Positions 25,867 through 38,250 of a stretch of DNA of 64,000 nt are shown in pieces. The stretch's first letter is position 1; the number at the start of each line of letters is the position of its first letter. The stretch lies in the NCBI GenBank assembly GCA_030247885.1, contig JAPDRO010000001.1:434001-498000 (forward strand). The letters are read 5' to 3'. Below the pieces are notes generated by a model. The model made no database searches and was not told the origin of the DNA. It saw only the letters and a list, made by a program, of their open reading frames with translations. Source of the stretch: Taxawa tesnikishii (nom. ined.). Lineage: Eukaryota > Ascomycota > Dothideomycetes > Dothideales. The translations under genes were made by a program, and so were the position numbers.

Positions 25867-26496
25867 ATGATACCGAAGAGGGGACGTCGCGCCCGCGCGG
25901 TCCAACAACAGGCGCAAATCGTTCAATCCGACTACGACACCGACGGGGCCAACTTGACAGACGCCGCCAACCTGACCGATGCACCCTCAGCACCACCTCC
26001 ACCGCCTGCTCGGACGAATGAAGAACTCAACCTGACCGTATTGCAGCGTCACAACGACGCAGTCAACCAGATCCTTTCTGTCGCTTCGTTCGCAGTAGTC
26101 TACATCTTCTCCCCAACCAGCCAGCAGTGGGAAAAGTGCGGGATCGAGGGCACGCTGTTCGTCTGTCAATTACATCCCAAGATTCTGCCCGGGTCCTCAA
26201 CAATAGTGGAGCGTTATAGCGTGACGGTCCTCAACCGGAAGGGCCTGGACAACTTCGACTGGGAACTCTCAGACGGAAACGACGTGGAGGTTACGGAAGA
26301 GTACGTGATTCTTCAGGTACAAGCAGAGGATGGTACACTGCAGATATACGGCTTGTGGATATTCTCCGAACCTCTTCCATCGTCGACAGCCCAGGCGCGA
26401 GAGATCAATGCGCAGATTATTCAGGAATGCGCGATTAGAGCAGGCAACAGCCGGCGGGCAGCGGAGGACGAAACTTTGGCATCTCAGCAGCAACAA

Positions 26497-26528
<32 letters not shown>

Positions 26529-26784
26529 ACAACAACAGCAACCGTCTCATCAGGCACATCTCTATGACGGAGCTATGGGAGACGAAAACGGCAACAACAC
26601 GATACCATCAACCGTAAGCGAGCCCACGGGCCGGCAGCTCGATCTCCTCCAACTCTTTGGCCGGCAACAACCAGGCTCTGTTCCACAAGAGCAACCGACA
26701 TTTCATCAGGGCCCAGCAGCACCTGCTCAGCCGGATATCCTCAACAGTCTGTTTCAGAAAGCACGACACGGATACGGTGCATAA
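25867..26784 (+). CDS. DCP1: mRNA decapping complex subunit DCP1
   Basis: Regulatory partner of the decapping enzyme DCP2 in cytoplasmic P-bodies. Single exon, 305 aa from the ATG at 25867 (context CACCATG). The EVH1-like domain is clear: ELNLTVLQRHNDAVNQILSV, FAVVYIFSPTSQQWEKCGIEG, TLFVCQ, and YSVTVLNRKGLDNFDWELS, followed by YGLWIFSEP. A run of 19 glutamines follows near residue 207, then a short Gln/Pro-rich tail ending FQKARHGYGA. The same frame is open for 47 more codons upstream with several Met codons, but those residues do not resemble DCP1. Confidence 0.92.
26485..26541 (+). repeat. CAG/CAA polyglutamine tract in DCP1
   Basis: Nineteen consecutive Gln codons, mixed CAG and CAA, just after the EVH1 domain. 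The mixing of codons should make the length fairly stable. Confidence 0.95.
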
Positions 26785-28697
26785 AGCGAGGAATGGCGTT
26801 ATTGGAATTTTTCCGGGAAAGAGTGCGAAAAGCAAGATACCCAGTCGGTCTGGTTGCTATGCCTTCTGCATAGGACCGGTTTCGTTGTTTAGTGATGGGC
26901 ATGGTTGATTGTTACAGAGACATGGCACGACGACGGTGCGACGGACGCTGCAATTACCCGTTCTCCCGACATAGAAAAATGTCAAGGCTTGCAGAAAGCC
27001 GTGCTATAACAGAGCAGATAGCTCGAGCGGAAAACGTGTGCGACTGTGTGGTTTCACTTGCGACGTGGGTTTGTGAATGCTTCGTTCTCTTGCCGGAGGG
27101 TAGCGAATCCTGCGGCGATGAGCAGTCGGGCGATTGACCACTTGGCGGCCTGCGGGCCTCCGATTCTCATCACGGCAGGCCCGGACCGCACGAGTGGGTT
27201 GACAGGTTGCGCTTGTCAAGCAGGCAACACGCTTCGGCCGTGTGGCTTCCCGAGCCGTGATGTCTCTTCCTTGCCTGGCACACACCAACCAGCAATTCTT
27301 CCGGCGCGGTATTGCCTTGGAACAGGGGACCTTGAGCGAAGAAGAAGCGTGCTTCTCTGCTCAGCTGCAAGCATGTCTGGAACCAGGGCACGGCGCATCA
27401 GCCCTCTGTGTGACGACGCTAACCTCCACATATCACCTTACATACCTTTTAGTATAGATGCAGCGGCTGTGCTCTGCCAGCTCTACGGGGAATGGCAGCA
27501 ACCGGCGGGGTAGCAGTGTCTCACAGCAGTGAAGGCGCGCGACAGCAAATCTCCGTCCCCTGTCCCGCTACCGTCTCGATGCGACAATCTGTGTGATGCA
27601 CGCAGTTTTCCAAGATGGAGACTCAGCAGTGCCATATTCGCGGGTCGCCTATTGGATGAAGCCATCTCTTCGAAGCGCGCTGCCCGGGCTTCGACTAAGA
27701 CGAGGCATAGCGAAACGTGGCGGCCACGAGAGCAGAGTGGTTTAGCGGGCTTTCCGGTCTAATGCAGTTGCATGTAGGAGGTACCTGTGTGGCGGGAGAT
27801 GGCCCGACCTTGCTCCTGTGTGCGTGTGTCCTGGAAGACTGATGCGAGAGTGGTTCTGTTGTGGGCAGGCACGGAAGGCACTTGCCGCAAGGGGGAAACC
27901 GTCGTGCATAAGGCTCGACCTTGGCGCGATGCGAGCGCGTCATTGGCCTCAGCTTGCGAAGGTGGAGTCGGCGCTAGGACGTCCTTGGTCGTGGATCGCC
28001 AGCTACAGTTCAAAGTGGGTTTGGGGCTCGGGCTCGGGGTAGATCATCAGGCACTGTTTGGTTTTGTCTCAGTTTGTACACAGCTACTCTACCACAGTAA
28101 TGCTTGTAGTGTAGTCAAAGACGATTCTGCGTGTGAGGTCTTGTAGCATGCTGTTCTGCAGTACACAGCATCCCGTCTGCTGCACGCGTGATGGCGTGAA
28201 CACGAACGTGAACGTGAACGTGTACGTGTGCGTCGCCTTCTTTGCCCTCCGATTTACGATCTGAGCGCCGTGGCTTGGGCGCTTGTCAGACTCTCCCGCC
28301 GTCGTGCCCATCACCAGGCCACCGGATGGAGCAAGCAAACGACTCTGCAGCCGCTGTGCAGGAAATCCAACTGTTGAACCCCCTTGCGCATGGCACGCTG
28401 ACGCCAATCATTTGCAATTGTAGGAAAGGTCCACATCCATGCAACCAACCATCACCTCACCTTCTGCTCCTTCGCTTTGCGACACAGCAATGCTCCCCAT
28501 CTTCTAAACAGCTTCACCTCGCCTCTCTTGATCTTGTGAACTCGTCCCTCCATCATTGTGAAGTCTTCGCCTCGCCTCGTCTCTGGTCAACGGCAAACAT
28601 CGGGCTCGCCCAGAGCCGTCAACCTGCTTCCTTCCTCATCTCTGCCATTTCTTCCGTCTTCATCTTTCCCATCGGGCACAAGTGGAGCGTCGCGAAG
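26785..28697. other. Intergenic region, 1.9 kb
   Basis: Between DCP1 and an uncharacterised gene. It includes a small (GAACGT)n repeat near 28197-28222 and the leader of the next gene. Several ORFs of 60-155 codons occur on both strands but show no family signature and look like chance frames. Confidence 0.5.
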
Positions 28698-30410
28698 ATG
28701 AAGCATCCCACCGTCACAGCCGCCGAGTTCGATGCTTTGCCGCCCTCAATACAGTCAGTTTCCCCTCTCCTCCCTTGAACCCATCGATAGTCGATGCCAT
28801 CACACTGTTTGCTTTGCAATTACGGCACACAACAACCATCTCGTTCTGTCTACTGTCGGCGCCTTGATCTTTTCAATGCACGACACCTATATGTCTATAA
28901 CATTAAAAATGGATTGGCTAACGAGAACAGGCGCAAGTGCTTCTCCGAATGTGAGCGTCTACGCATTGCCGAGGGTTTCAGTACCCAGGAACGTACCAGA
29001 AAACCTTCCCTGGCTTCACTGCAACGAACATCACTTCACCAACAGTCGAATCTCCAGCACAGCGACCGGCGATTCCCCGCTCAACACCCCAGAGATGCCA
29101 AGCGTTCACATCACAGAGCCAACAAGCTGAAGGAACTGGATCCAAGTGGACCTATCACACTGGAGGAGGCCATATGGTATATGTTGTTACCCGACAAGAT
29201 TCGTCGTGTGCATTTCACCAAAGAGGAACAGATCTTGATCAAAGCAAGATGTGATGTAGCTCTGTTGGACGCTCCGCCCAGCATCCTGCAAGGTCTCGAA
29301 GCTCGACGTCAAGCCAAGCTACAAAGGCCTTCCATAGGCGTGATGCCATTGACCAGAAGACACTCCACATCATCGGCCCCAGGATACGTGTTCGAGAGCA
29401 GTTATGACGGCGCCACCGGCGAACAAACGGATTCCATACCGCGACTGCTCGACTTCTACTCTCTCCGCGCTCACTCTGCGGGTGCTGCTGCGGATTTCAA
29501 GGAACACCCATCGAACAGTAGCCTCAGCTCCGGTGGCAAAGCATTCCCGCCGGGTGCGTCAAGCCCTTCTTCCGTCGACTCGAACGCCACTCGACCCTCG
29601 TCGTCTTCGGCAGCTTCGACTCCCTCTCCAGCTTTCGCACGGGAAACTTTCCGTCGCTCAATGAACATCTCCCGCCGTCTCACCAACATTCACGACCGCA
29701 CTTCCAGCGAAGACTCTACTCCTCCAGTGACTCGCTACTACCGGGATCCAGAGACCAGAATGAAGCTGAGGGAGTACCTCGCTTCGCCAGAAGGATTCGA
29801 CGAGGCTCTTAAGTTCGGCTTTCCCAGATCGACCACTGCACCCCGGCTCCAACCCAGGGAGGAGCGCCGGCCTCCAATGCATCACAGAGGGATGAGTGTC
29901 GGCGCACGCAACTTCTCGCGCCGGTTCTCCAACTCTGAGCTCCTCGCCTCACCCATCACCATCCCGACCAGTGTTCTAACCGAGGAGGACGAAGAAAGCG
30001 ATTCCGCCGAAGAACTCGAGGAACCCAGTACTCCCAGCATCAATGGAGCAAGCCACCACTTCTCTAGCTACCGCCCCTCCTCAAACAGCTCGAACCACAG
30101 CCTGACCTCCATGGGTCAGGTCTCTCTTGCCCGGTCGGCTCGTTCGGGCTCGGCCGGCGACAGAGACATGACGCTTCGCATGACGCTCACGAGGCCAGAA
30201 TTGCGCGCTCCGGAAGAGGAGTTGTACGGCCGGCAGCAGAAGGAGCACTTGCATACCACTGTGCAGATCGAAGAACTGCCGGACCCGCTTGCGCTCGAGG
30301 AGCTGGTGCTTTCGGACGACGTTACGGGTCTGCGTGGTGCCTTCGCCAACGTGGATGGCAGGGAGGAGAAGCCGTTGAGGAAGCTGTGGAGGACTCTGAG
30401 GAAGAGATGA
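28698..30410 (+). CDS. Conserved fungal protein of unknown function (EFDALPPSIQRK family)
   Basis: I do not know its function. Two exons (28698-28753 and 28931-30410, intron 177 nt, the longest coding intron in the window) give 511 aa in phase. The N-terminus MKHPTVTAAEFDALPPSIQ then RKCFSECERLRIAEG resembles a Pezizomycotina family that begins with an EFDALPP..QRKYFS..ERLR motif. A second short conserved block is ITLEEAIWYMLLPDKIRRVHF, with FTKEEQILIKARCDV after it. Most of the rest is Ser/Pro/Arg-rich and predicted disordered, with many RxxS sites that suggest a phosphoprotein. The C-terminal 30 residues are basic (LRKLWRTLRKR). No transmembrane segment or signal peptide is apparent. Confidence 0.8.
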
Positions 30411-30951
30411 TGGGAACGTGTTGGCAAGAGGAACGATGACGACTTGTATTGTGATCTGATGAATTCCTTCGTTCTGGTATTCTTGCTATTTTGCTTTTTG
30501 TGATAGCACTTCGAGCAAGCGTTTGATGGGGGTTTGTTGGTTCATGGAGATGGGAGTTAGCTTCATGCTGCTGCTGCTGCTGACAAGAGTAAGATTATAT
30601 AACGACGGTTATCGAGATAGAACGGAACATTTCCAGCTCCACCATTTTTGACAACTTCAGACGCACGACTGAGCCCCGTACGATCTCCCCACAAGCTCCG
30701 AGAAGCTCAGAGTAAGGCCTGGTCAATAGCGGGATTACTTGCGCATCATCGAAGCCTTGTCTTGCCCTCGGCCGGCATGTCGGAACGCGATGCCGAATCG
30801 ATGCGGGGAAAGCTATGAGTTGCCGAATTCGCTCCATTCATTGTGTCGGAGACGTTTCCTTCCACTCGCACACTCGACAAACATTACTCGAGCTGCTTGA
30901 GCTGTGTTCCGTAAACATCAAAGTAAACATCACACAGGCGTTCACACAACC
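30411..30951. other. Intergenic, promoter of HTD2
   Basis: About 0.54 kb. A (GCT)5 microsatellite lies near 30568-30585. No gene supported. Confidence 0.5.
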
Positions 30952-32176
30952 ATGGCTCAACCATTGGCTCGAACCGCATGCCGGTTATGGAGCAGGAGCA
31001 GGGGCACTCCTGCCGCACCGAGTCTGGCTGGCCGAAGATGGCAGTCTTCATGGTCTCACCTCGAGCCTGAAATGACGGCGAGGAAGATTCGCCCAATATT
31101 CGATGATATGACGCCGCAATACTCCTTCAGACTAGACACAGCATTGGCAGACTTCCTGCCTGACACGAGGTAGGCTTCTCCTGCGTCCGTCCTAGAGCCG
31201 CGCATACAGAGACGAGGGCATTGTTGCATTTGAGGTGCTTGGATCCCTTCTTATCGTATGTTTGGACTCGGTTTGACTAGACTTACAGACCACCGCGTAT
31301 CCTGCCTGCAGCTACTGCAAACCTTCCTCTGCCCATACCGCATCATCTTCTGTACTTCGAACCCACGAAAGCACCCTCGGAATTGCTTCCGGATGGTACA
31401 AACCCCGACCAATCCCCTGGCGACCCGTTCGTACGTCGCATGTGGGCCGGAGGCACTGTGCTGTACAACAACTCCAACCCCATGCACATGGACAATTCAC
31501 GCGCCGTTTGCGTCGAGGGCATCCGGGACGTAGCAGTAAAAGGCAAGCCGGGTGACGAGAAGGTATTCGTAGGCATAGAAAGACGAATAGCCGGACTATC
31601 CATGGACGAGCACGCCGAGCTGCGCACCGTCGGCACCGACACTTCCCGAATCGACGCGCTGGAAGAGAAGATCCGCAGCCGGCTCTGGCAGGGAAAAGAC
31701 ACCGACTTCGGGCCCTGCAGCATCATCGAGCGACGCAACATCGTCTTCATGCGCGAGCGCAGCCCGAGGAGATCCAAGCCGCGACCGCCGCGAGCAGGAA
31801 ACCGGGCAAGATGCTGCGCCCGCAGCACGCGCCCGATTACACGCACACGCTCGTGCCCAACGCGCAGCTGCTGTTCCGCTTCAGCGCGCTGACCTTCAAC
31901 GCCCACGCCATCCACCTGGATCCGCACTACTGCCGCACCGTCGAGGGACACCGCGACCTGCTCTTCCACGGCCCGCTCAGCTTCACCATGCTGGTCACGC
32001 TGCTCCAGCAGCGGTTGGAGGGCACGGGCGAGAGAATCGGGTTCGTCGAGTATAGAAACCTGGCGCCGTTGTATGCGAACGAGCCGCTCAAGTTGTGTGG
32101 CAGAAAAGAGGCGGAGAGGAAGTACGAGATTTGGGCGGAGACGCCCGAGGGGGCGTGGCTGTCAAGGGCACGGTGA
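30952..32176 (+). CDS. HTD2: Mitochondrial 3-hydroxyacyl-thioester dehydratase HTD2
   Basis: Hot-dog-fold dehydratase of mitochondrial type II fatty acid synthesis, the pathway that supplies octanoate for lipoate. Exon 1 (30952-31169) encodes an Arg-rich, Ser/Ala-rich N-terminus typical of a mitochondrial presequence (LARTACRLWSRSRG), then a 119-nt intron, then 31289-32176; about 368 aa. Marks include MWAGGTVLYNNSNPMHM, ERRNIVFMRERSPEE and the catalytic block LLFRFSALTFNAHAIHLD with YCRTVEGHRDLLFHGPL. One frame slip lies at the three C's 31763-31765; one more C gives SPEEIQAATAASRKPG and phases close. A related but non-mitochondrial MaoC-like hydratase is less likely given the presequence. 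Confidence 0.87.
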
Positions 32177-35100
32177 AGACGGAGGTGGTGTAGGTAGGGC
32201 CAATGTGAGAATCGTGCGTTGGCATTGTTTCGATACCGTGTTGCATTCGAGCATGTCTGCATGCGATGGCTGTATTGCCCTGTCCGTGATGTCCTTGCAC
32301 AGCTAGCTGTTGTGATCCATAAGTCTTCTCTTTGGCTTTCGCACCCGTTTCAGAAAGTGTGTGCCCGTCTACACTCATGAGCGGTATGAAATTGAAATGT
32401 TGGAAACGAAGACGAAGGGCAGTAGCGGTGAATATCTTTTCTGCATACGTAAGCCGACTCTCAGCTGGTTATCTATTCCTCGCTGCATACATCGAACATA
32501 ACCAATCGCAGGGCGCAAAGTCGTGTCAGCGATGCGGCTCGTATTCTCCCCGGACAGGCAGTAAGATTTCCACATGTACTTGTCATTCTGACCCCGTTTC
32601 CGTTGTTCCTTCGTCTACTGTAAAAATTACGGTCAACACGGAGTCTGCTGCCGCTAGATGCACTCCCTGAGTAATTAGCAAAGACGACCGAGCAGTGTAA
32701 GATTCGAAAACAATCAATTTCCCCCCCCCCCCCCCCCGGCAAAGTCGAACCCCATCGAACCCGAATCGGTCAGCATGAGCGGAGCACCTGGTCCAGCTGT
32801 GGGAATCAGAAGGAATACCATGCGGTAATCGCGTTCATTGCCCCCTTCGGCAGTGCCTTTTCTGGACACCCCAGCATAGAGTAGCACACACACCCCCCCC
32901 CTTGCCGCAGGATAGCGGTATGCGACTGTTGTTCCTTCGTATTCAAGAGGATGCGATACAACGCTTCATTGGCCCGCTAGGCACTCACTCCTTGAACAAG
33001 CGTTGCGTGGAGTAGCACAGCCCTGTGGAGAGCGACATCACATGCAACCGTCCTTGTCCGTATCGCACGCGGTAGGTGGTAATGCTCGGCCATACCGTTG
33101 CTCATCTTTCTAAGCCCACTCGTACCACTGTCGCCAGCAGAAGCCAGGATACCCCTGAGTGAGCCGACAAGGGCTTATGCTGCACGAGCTTCGAAGAGAT
33201 GGATGTATCATTGGGAGATGCTGAGACTGCGCGGTGGTGTTCTAAAGCGGCCCGTCGGCTCAGCAATCCTCCACCTGTCGCTATGCCTCTTTGCGGCATG
33301 CTGACGGGTCTGCAAGTCACTGGTTGGTGAACAGTCCAGTGAAAGCGGTCCGTCTGTCAAACGGCTGTCTTCTGATGAGCGGAACGAAGAGTGCAAGCGG
33401 TATAGTAGCCCTCGGCTGCACCCGATCAAGCTGCTGTGGAGACGACGGTCAACAACAAAGGAAAGGGGAATCAGCGATGATGAAGAAAGGATCAAATGAT
33501 TTGAACTCTGAAGAGAGAAACAAGAAGGGCTCGACAACGACAGTACAAATGAGAAGAGAAGCTTAAGAGAGACCAAATGAACAACCAAGAACATCAAAAC
33601 TCCATGAGTATGAGATACGGGGAAGGACTTGCCATCTCTTTCCCTGCCGAAACTCCGTGATATTTGCTGTGCCTCCTTTTGTCCCGCAAACGCCTTAGAT
33701 GGGAGATGACGGGGTGAATCAAATGATGTGAAAGAAGAAGATGCCCGCCCGGATGGTGAAAGAATCAAAGAAGTCGCAGCGGACGCCGGTGTTGTCGGGG
33801 CAGGAGCTTGCTGGCATTGCTCCGATATAGTTTTGTCGTGGGTAAGTCGTCTCCGGACGGGGCAGTCGCTTCAGACAGGGGCACTTTTGGACTCGGACTT
33901 GTCTTCAGGTGCGTTCCTGATCAAGGTGAAATGGTGCGTGAAGGAGCATGGCTTCGTATCCTCATCGCTTTGCCCGCCTGTTGGACTCTCATCACTAGGG
34001 GAGAGAGGAGAACGTGACTTTGAGTGCCGCGGACACACGTGTCCAACGTAGACAACTCTTTCGTCGACTGGGTGCCTGCCGTAGTTGCGACAGGGATCGA
34101 CTGCATGTACAAAGTAGACGCAACCACACGCGGCAAAACGTTCTGTGATCCGAATGCACATGTTGAATGCCGCACAAAGGGTCTTGATATGAAGATAGAT
34201 GGTCTTGAAGCGAAGTCGAAGGAGTGCGGAATGGTTCGGGCGAAAACAAAGGAAACGCAAAGGCCGAAAGAAGAGCGTAAGAAGAAGAGGCAGAAGGAGA
34301 AGATGTGTACAAGGACGGCAGAACTACGCTGTTATCTGATACTGGGGCCAGGTAAAGATATTTACGTTGGAAAGGGTGTGCCCACCTACATACGTACTCT
34401 ATTGAGGTAGTGTGGACTCACTATATCTCGGCAGAAGTTTCCGCGCGCAAAAGCAAGTGGTATCCTGTCACCTCATTCGCTGGACCGGGGTTGTGGCCGC
34501 AGTGACTGAGCCACGCTTTTTGATTTGGAGCAAGCGTGTCTGCAGGCAACCACTGGCAATGTGATCTGGCGACAGATGGGCTTTGGGGCCGATAACGAAG
34601 GGGTGATTCGTCCTTGTAAGGGAACCGGTCAGGCAGATGCGACGCGGCGGCGTAAGGATTGCGGAATTCTCCCGATGGCGGTCACGGTTCGACGGCCGAA
34701 AGCTTAGGTAAGTGTAGTCGTTATTGACATAGTTACACCGCGGTGTGAAGACTCGTTTCTGAAGCGCTGTTGCAGGGCCCTGTCAGTGATGGAGCCCTAC
34801 CGAATGTCACCAAACCAGCCCGCCAGCTTCAGGCCTTTCCTAAAGTAGAACAAGCCAGCCCGAGCCAGCCCTTCCTAACAGACAACGACAGGATAAGATG
34901 GCCCGCTATCAAGACCTAGGAATGGGGCTGGTCGCCGTGCCGGCTGTGCTCATCTCGGCCTGCTTGTGTGTAGGTGGCCTGTGATTGGCTGCAGAGAACG
35001 GCATGGACATCTATTTTCTGACTCATCGTGTTGGTCACCCGCGTGGCCTTGCAATTCATCGTCGAGTGTCATCGAGTTAGTGGTGCAGAACCGGCGATCC

Positions 35101-36754
35101 GCATGGCCGGATAGAGTTGGGTGCAGTTGGAAGTGTTCAGCCCTACGGCAACGTCGAGGCAACGCGCTAGCCGTTCCGACAGGAAGGGTTTCTCTCCTCC
35201 ACCCGAGTCACCGACTGCAACCCATGCTTCCTCATGCAACGACAATCTCACTTCCCTCCCGTCGTCATCATTTCAACTGTCAACGCCACGCAGAGGATCG
35301 TTGAACCCTGCAGGAAAATCACCCACACCAGATCCTGAAGCTGCAGAACCTGGCACATGGAACGATCTGCATAACACCACCCCCAGACAGAACCGAGGCT
35401 CTCCAGCAGCCTTGGCTGCATATGACGACGTACCGCGCCGCTGCCGTTCAGAGAACCGGCACCACAATGAGCGGCGAGCCCTCCGTCGTCTACACGCCTC
35501 GGAGGAACGGTGTACTGACACCAGGTGGCCTTGAACATCCATCAACTGGCAAGAGACCTCTCCTGACACCGTCGTGTTCTCTTCCTGGTCAAGAGCTCGA
35601 GGAACAGCTGGTGTTGTCATCCATTTCTCTTTAGTTCCGTTCAATCTCGAACCTCAGTTGTCCTTGTTGTCTGTGACCGGGTTCCGACTCTTTCATTGTC
35701 GCTTTGACATGTACTCGCGCGTCTTCGGGCGCGTTCAGCAGTCCCTCCCTCAGAAACAGCATCAGAGTTGTTGGTGGTACACTGTATAGTTTCAGACTCG
35801 ACACTGCGATAGCAAAATTCGGAGAATCGACGCGTTTGCATCCAGCATCGTCCTGTCGCAATGGGTGTTTAGTGGACGCTTTCGAACAGCGACGCTGTGA
35901 TCTTTCTCTTCGTTGGATTTGACTTCTGAAGGTGAGTGGACTCGAGTTACAGTTCTATCTGTTCCAAAGCGTTCAGAAGCATATCTGTTTCCGTACCCTC
36001 TTCCCTAAACATGGCATATCAATCTTGATTTCAGACGTTTGTGACACGCGAAGGAGCTTCAAGAACGAAGAACAAAATCGCCAAGCAGTGATTCTAACAA
36101 GCAGTTCAGCTGCCTGGCTGGCCGCCGTTGCAAGTCGAGGTCATTACTACGTAGGCATCAGGGGTCTAGATGCTAGACTTCCGATACCTATGTAGCTGCC
36201 ACTAAGCAACTGAAGCAAGCATCGTGCATCATACGTCTGCACGGGCTGCACGCATGCAGGTACGCTGAAATTTCCGCTGCCTTGCGATAGCAGTGGGTCA
36301 CGCATTCAGCTGCCTATCGGGAGCGCTGCAAGAAATTCAAGTGCTCTCTCTTCATGAAAGCAAGCACCGTTGTAATATACCGTGCGCTCGTGTCTTTTCT
36401 TTCCTTTCACCTGCGCAGCGGATTAGCCAATCAACAGGCTTTGCTAGCAATAAATCTCTTAACAATAGCATTCCACGTGCGAACTATGAAGCACACATGC
36501 CCGCTGACAGTCATTAGTGGGGCTATTGGGCAAGAGTTATTGTTGTCATGGCACGTGTTGTTGATCTTGTGAAGCCCGCTTAGCCAGCTGGCTACCTACT
36601 TAAATCTGCCTCTTTCTGGAAGCTCTTTTCTTCCTCTCCATTCTCCTTATAACATTCCTTTCATATATCAATTCCCAAGAACATCATCTACTTCCCCACA
36701 ACTGCAATCAACAATTTCTCGACTGCTAGCCTACACGACCAATCTACCGCCAAC
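32177..36754. other. Gene desert of 4.6 kb
   Basis: By far the longest non-coding stretch here. ORFs reach 186 codons but none has a domain, a conserved motif or a plausible spliced structure. It carries a 17-base C tract and a 9-base C tract, purine-rich plus-strand patches around 33450-33570 and 34230-34310, and, at its right end, a CT- and CAAC-rich leader before 36755. It could hold a non-coding RNA, a long regulatory region for the SANT-like gene, or remains of something unrecognisable. I see no transposon ends. Confidence 0.55.
32721..32737. repeat. Seventeen-base C homopolymer
   Basis: Uninterrupted run of 17 C's in the gene desert. It is a possible G-quadruplex or i-motif former and a sequencing trouble spot. 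Confidence 0.9.
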
Positions 36755-38250
36755 ATGAGTGCGAACAAGAACACTCGCAACAACGATACCAACGTAACCT
36801 CTCAAAGCATGGACAACACTGTTGCCGGTATCGAGAGCACCTACATCAACCCAAGACACCTCACTGCGCGCAGACAGGCAGTCAAGTGGGATGCAGAGAC
36901 TGACCGTAAGCTTCTGCTTGTCGGACTCGGTCGCGAGATCAGGCCTGCCGAATTCGAGGTAAGTTCACAAAGTAACATCAACATCAGTGTTCTCAACAGG
37001 CCACCGCTGGACGATCGTTGCTTGCCGCAATGGAAGGTTATACCGGTGCTTTGGGCATGCAGCAGGTACCTGCGTGACGATCTGTCATCTGTACGCACGG
37101 CTTCTTCGGAGGCTCATCTATCTGTCGGCCGCCTGCTGAGAACACTGGCGCACGATTACACTGTTTGAGACTCTCCGAAGGCTAACAGTCACTAGATGAT
37201 CGCACTCTCCTTCCCTGAGAAGCCAACTCCCAAGGCGATTCAAGAGCGCCTCGCCAAACTCCGTCGCGAGCAGAGGACAGTCCTGCAGGCTCTCGCTGTA
37301 ATGCAAGGCCAAGCGGAACAAGTGCAGCAGAATGCACGCGGACCTGTGCCAGACCCCGAGCTCAACCTCCGCGCCAGGATGGATCCTCGCAACGCTGCCG
37401 CCCGCTTCGGCGTCAACAACATCCCTGGAGGTCCAAAGGCTGCCTGGGAGAAAGCCGTCCAGCGTCAGGAGATGCACGCTGCCAAGATGGCTGCACAATC
37501 TCAAGCTGAGGCTGAGGTTGAAGAAGAGTACTACAACGATGACGAGATAGTCTACACGGAGCCTGCTCCCAAGGCTGCGCGCAACCCTGCCCGCATCAAC
37601 ATGCTTGCTCCACCTGGCCAGCGTCTCGTTGGCAACACATACGGCATAGAAGCCGATGATGCCGTGTCGCAAGGCAGCTCTGCTGCAAACTCGACCACCT
37701 CCCCAGATGTCAAGTCCGAGATCTCTGCCGACGACTATGCCTCTGCCCTTCCCGGTCGCCTTACTCACACTCGCAAGCGCGCACTCCCAGATATGGCTCA
37801 GATTCGAGCCGATCTCCGCAACCACAGAGGACCTTTCGAATACCCTATCGAGCCTGTTCCGAAGCGCTTCCGCAACCAGATGGTGGCCAACACCGCCAGC
37901 CCTTACGAGAGTGATCTCAAGTCTTACCCGCAGTCTTCCTTCAACGCCATCAACTACCAGGCTATTCGCTACGCCACTCCTACTGCCCTTGAGACCATGG
38001 GCAATTCCGCCTCCAAGTTCAGGGCCCATCAGCAGTACGCCCCAGCTCTCCGTCAGCACACCCCGCTACTCGGGACCACACTCCCGTCCTTACCAGCGGC
38101 CAGACTGATGAGAAGGAGGATACCGCCGAGCGGGCCGCTATCGACGACAACACCGTTGAAGAGGCCGAGGCTACTGTCGGTGAAGATACCGTTAATCAGG
38201 CCACTACCGACGAGGGTACTCCGTACGAGGGCATGGAGTCTGACGAGTGA
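36755..38250 (+). CDS. SANT/Myb-like protein, lineage-specific, unknown role
   Basis: Three exons (36755-36958, 37000-37065, 37196-38250; introns 41 and 130 nt), about 441 aa. The N-terminal part reads VKWDAETDRKLLLVGLG, then LLAAMEGYTGALG and PTPKAIQERLAKLRREQ, the pattern of small fungal Myb/SANT-like DNA-binding modules whose third helix selects a partner subunit (AIQERLAKLR). The middle is Ala/Gln-rich and likely disordered; the C-terminus is acidic with repeating TVEEAEATVGEDTV-like text. A slip in the C run at 38061-38064 is needed to reach the acidic tail (DHTPVLTSGQTDEKED); with one more C the phases close and the gene ends at 38250 rather than in a Ser/Arg/Pro-rich off-frame tail. 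DNA binding is inferred. Confidence 0.75.

Noticed and set aside
27046-27513. 155-codon ORF between DCP1 and the unknown gene
   Set aside because: No conserved motif, and overlapping ORFs of like length occur in other frames.
33208-33768. 186-codon ORF in the gene desert
   Set aside because: Ser/Leu/Phe-rich product from the complement of purine-rich DNA, no motif and no plausible start.
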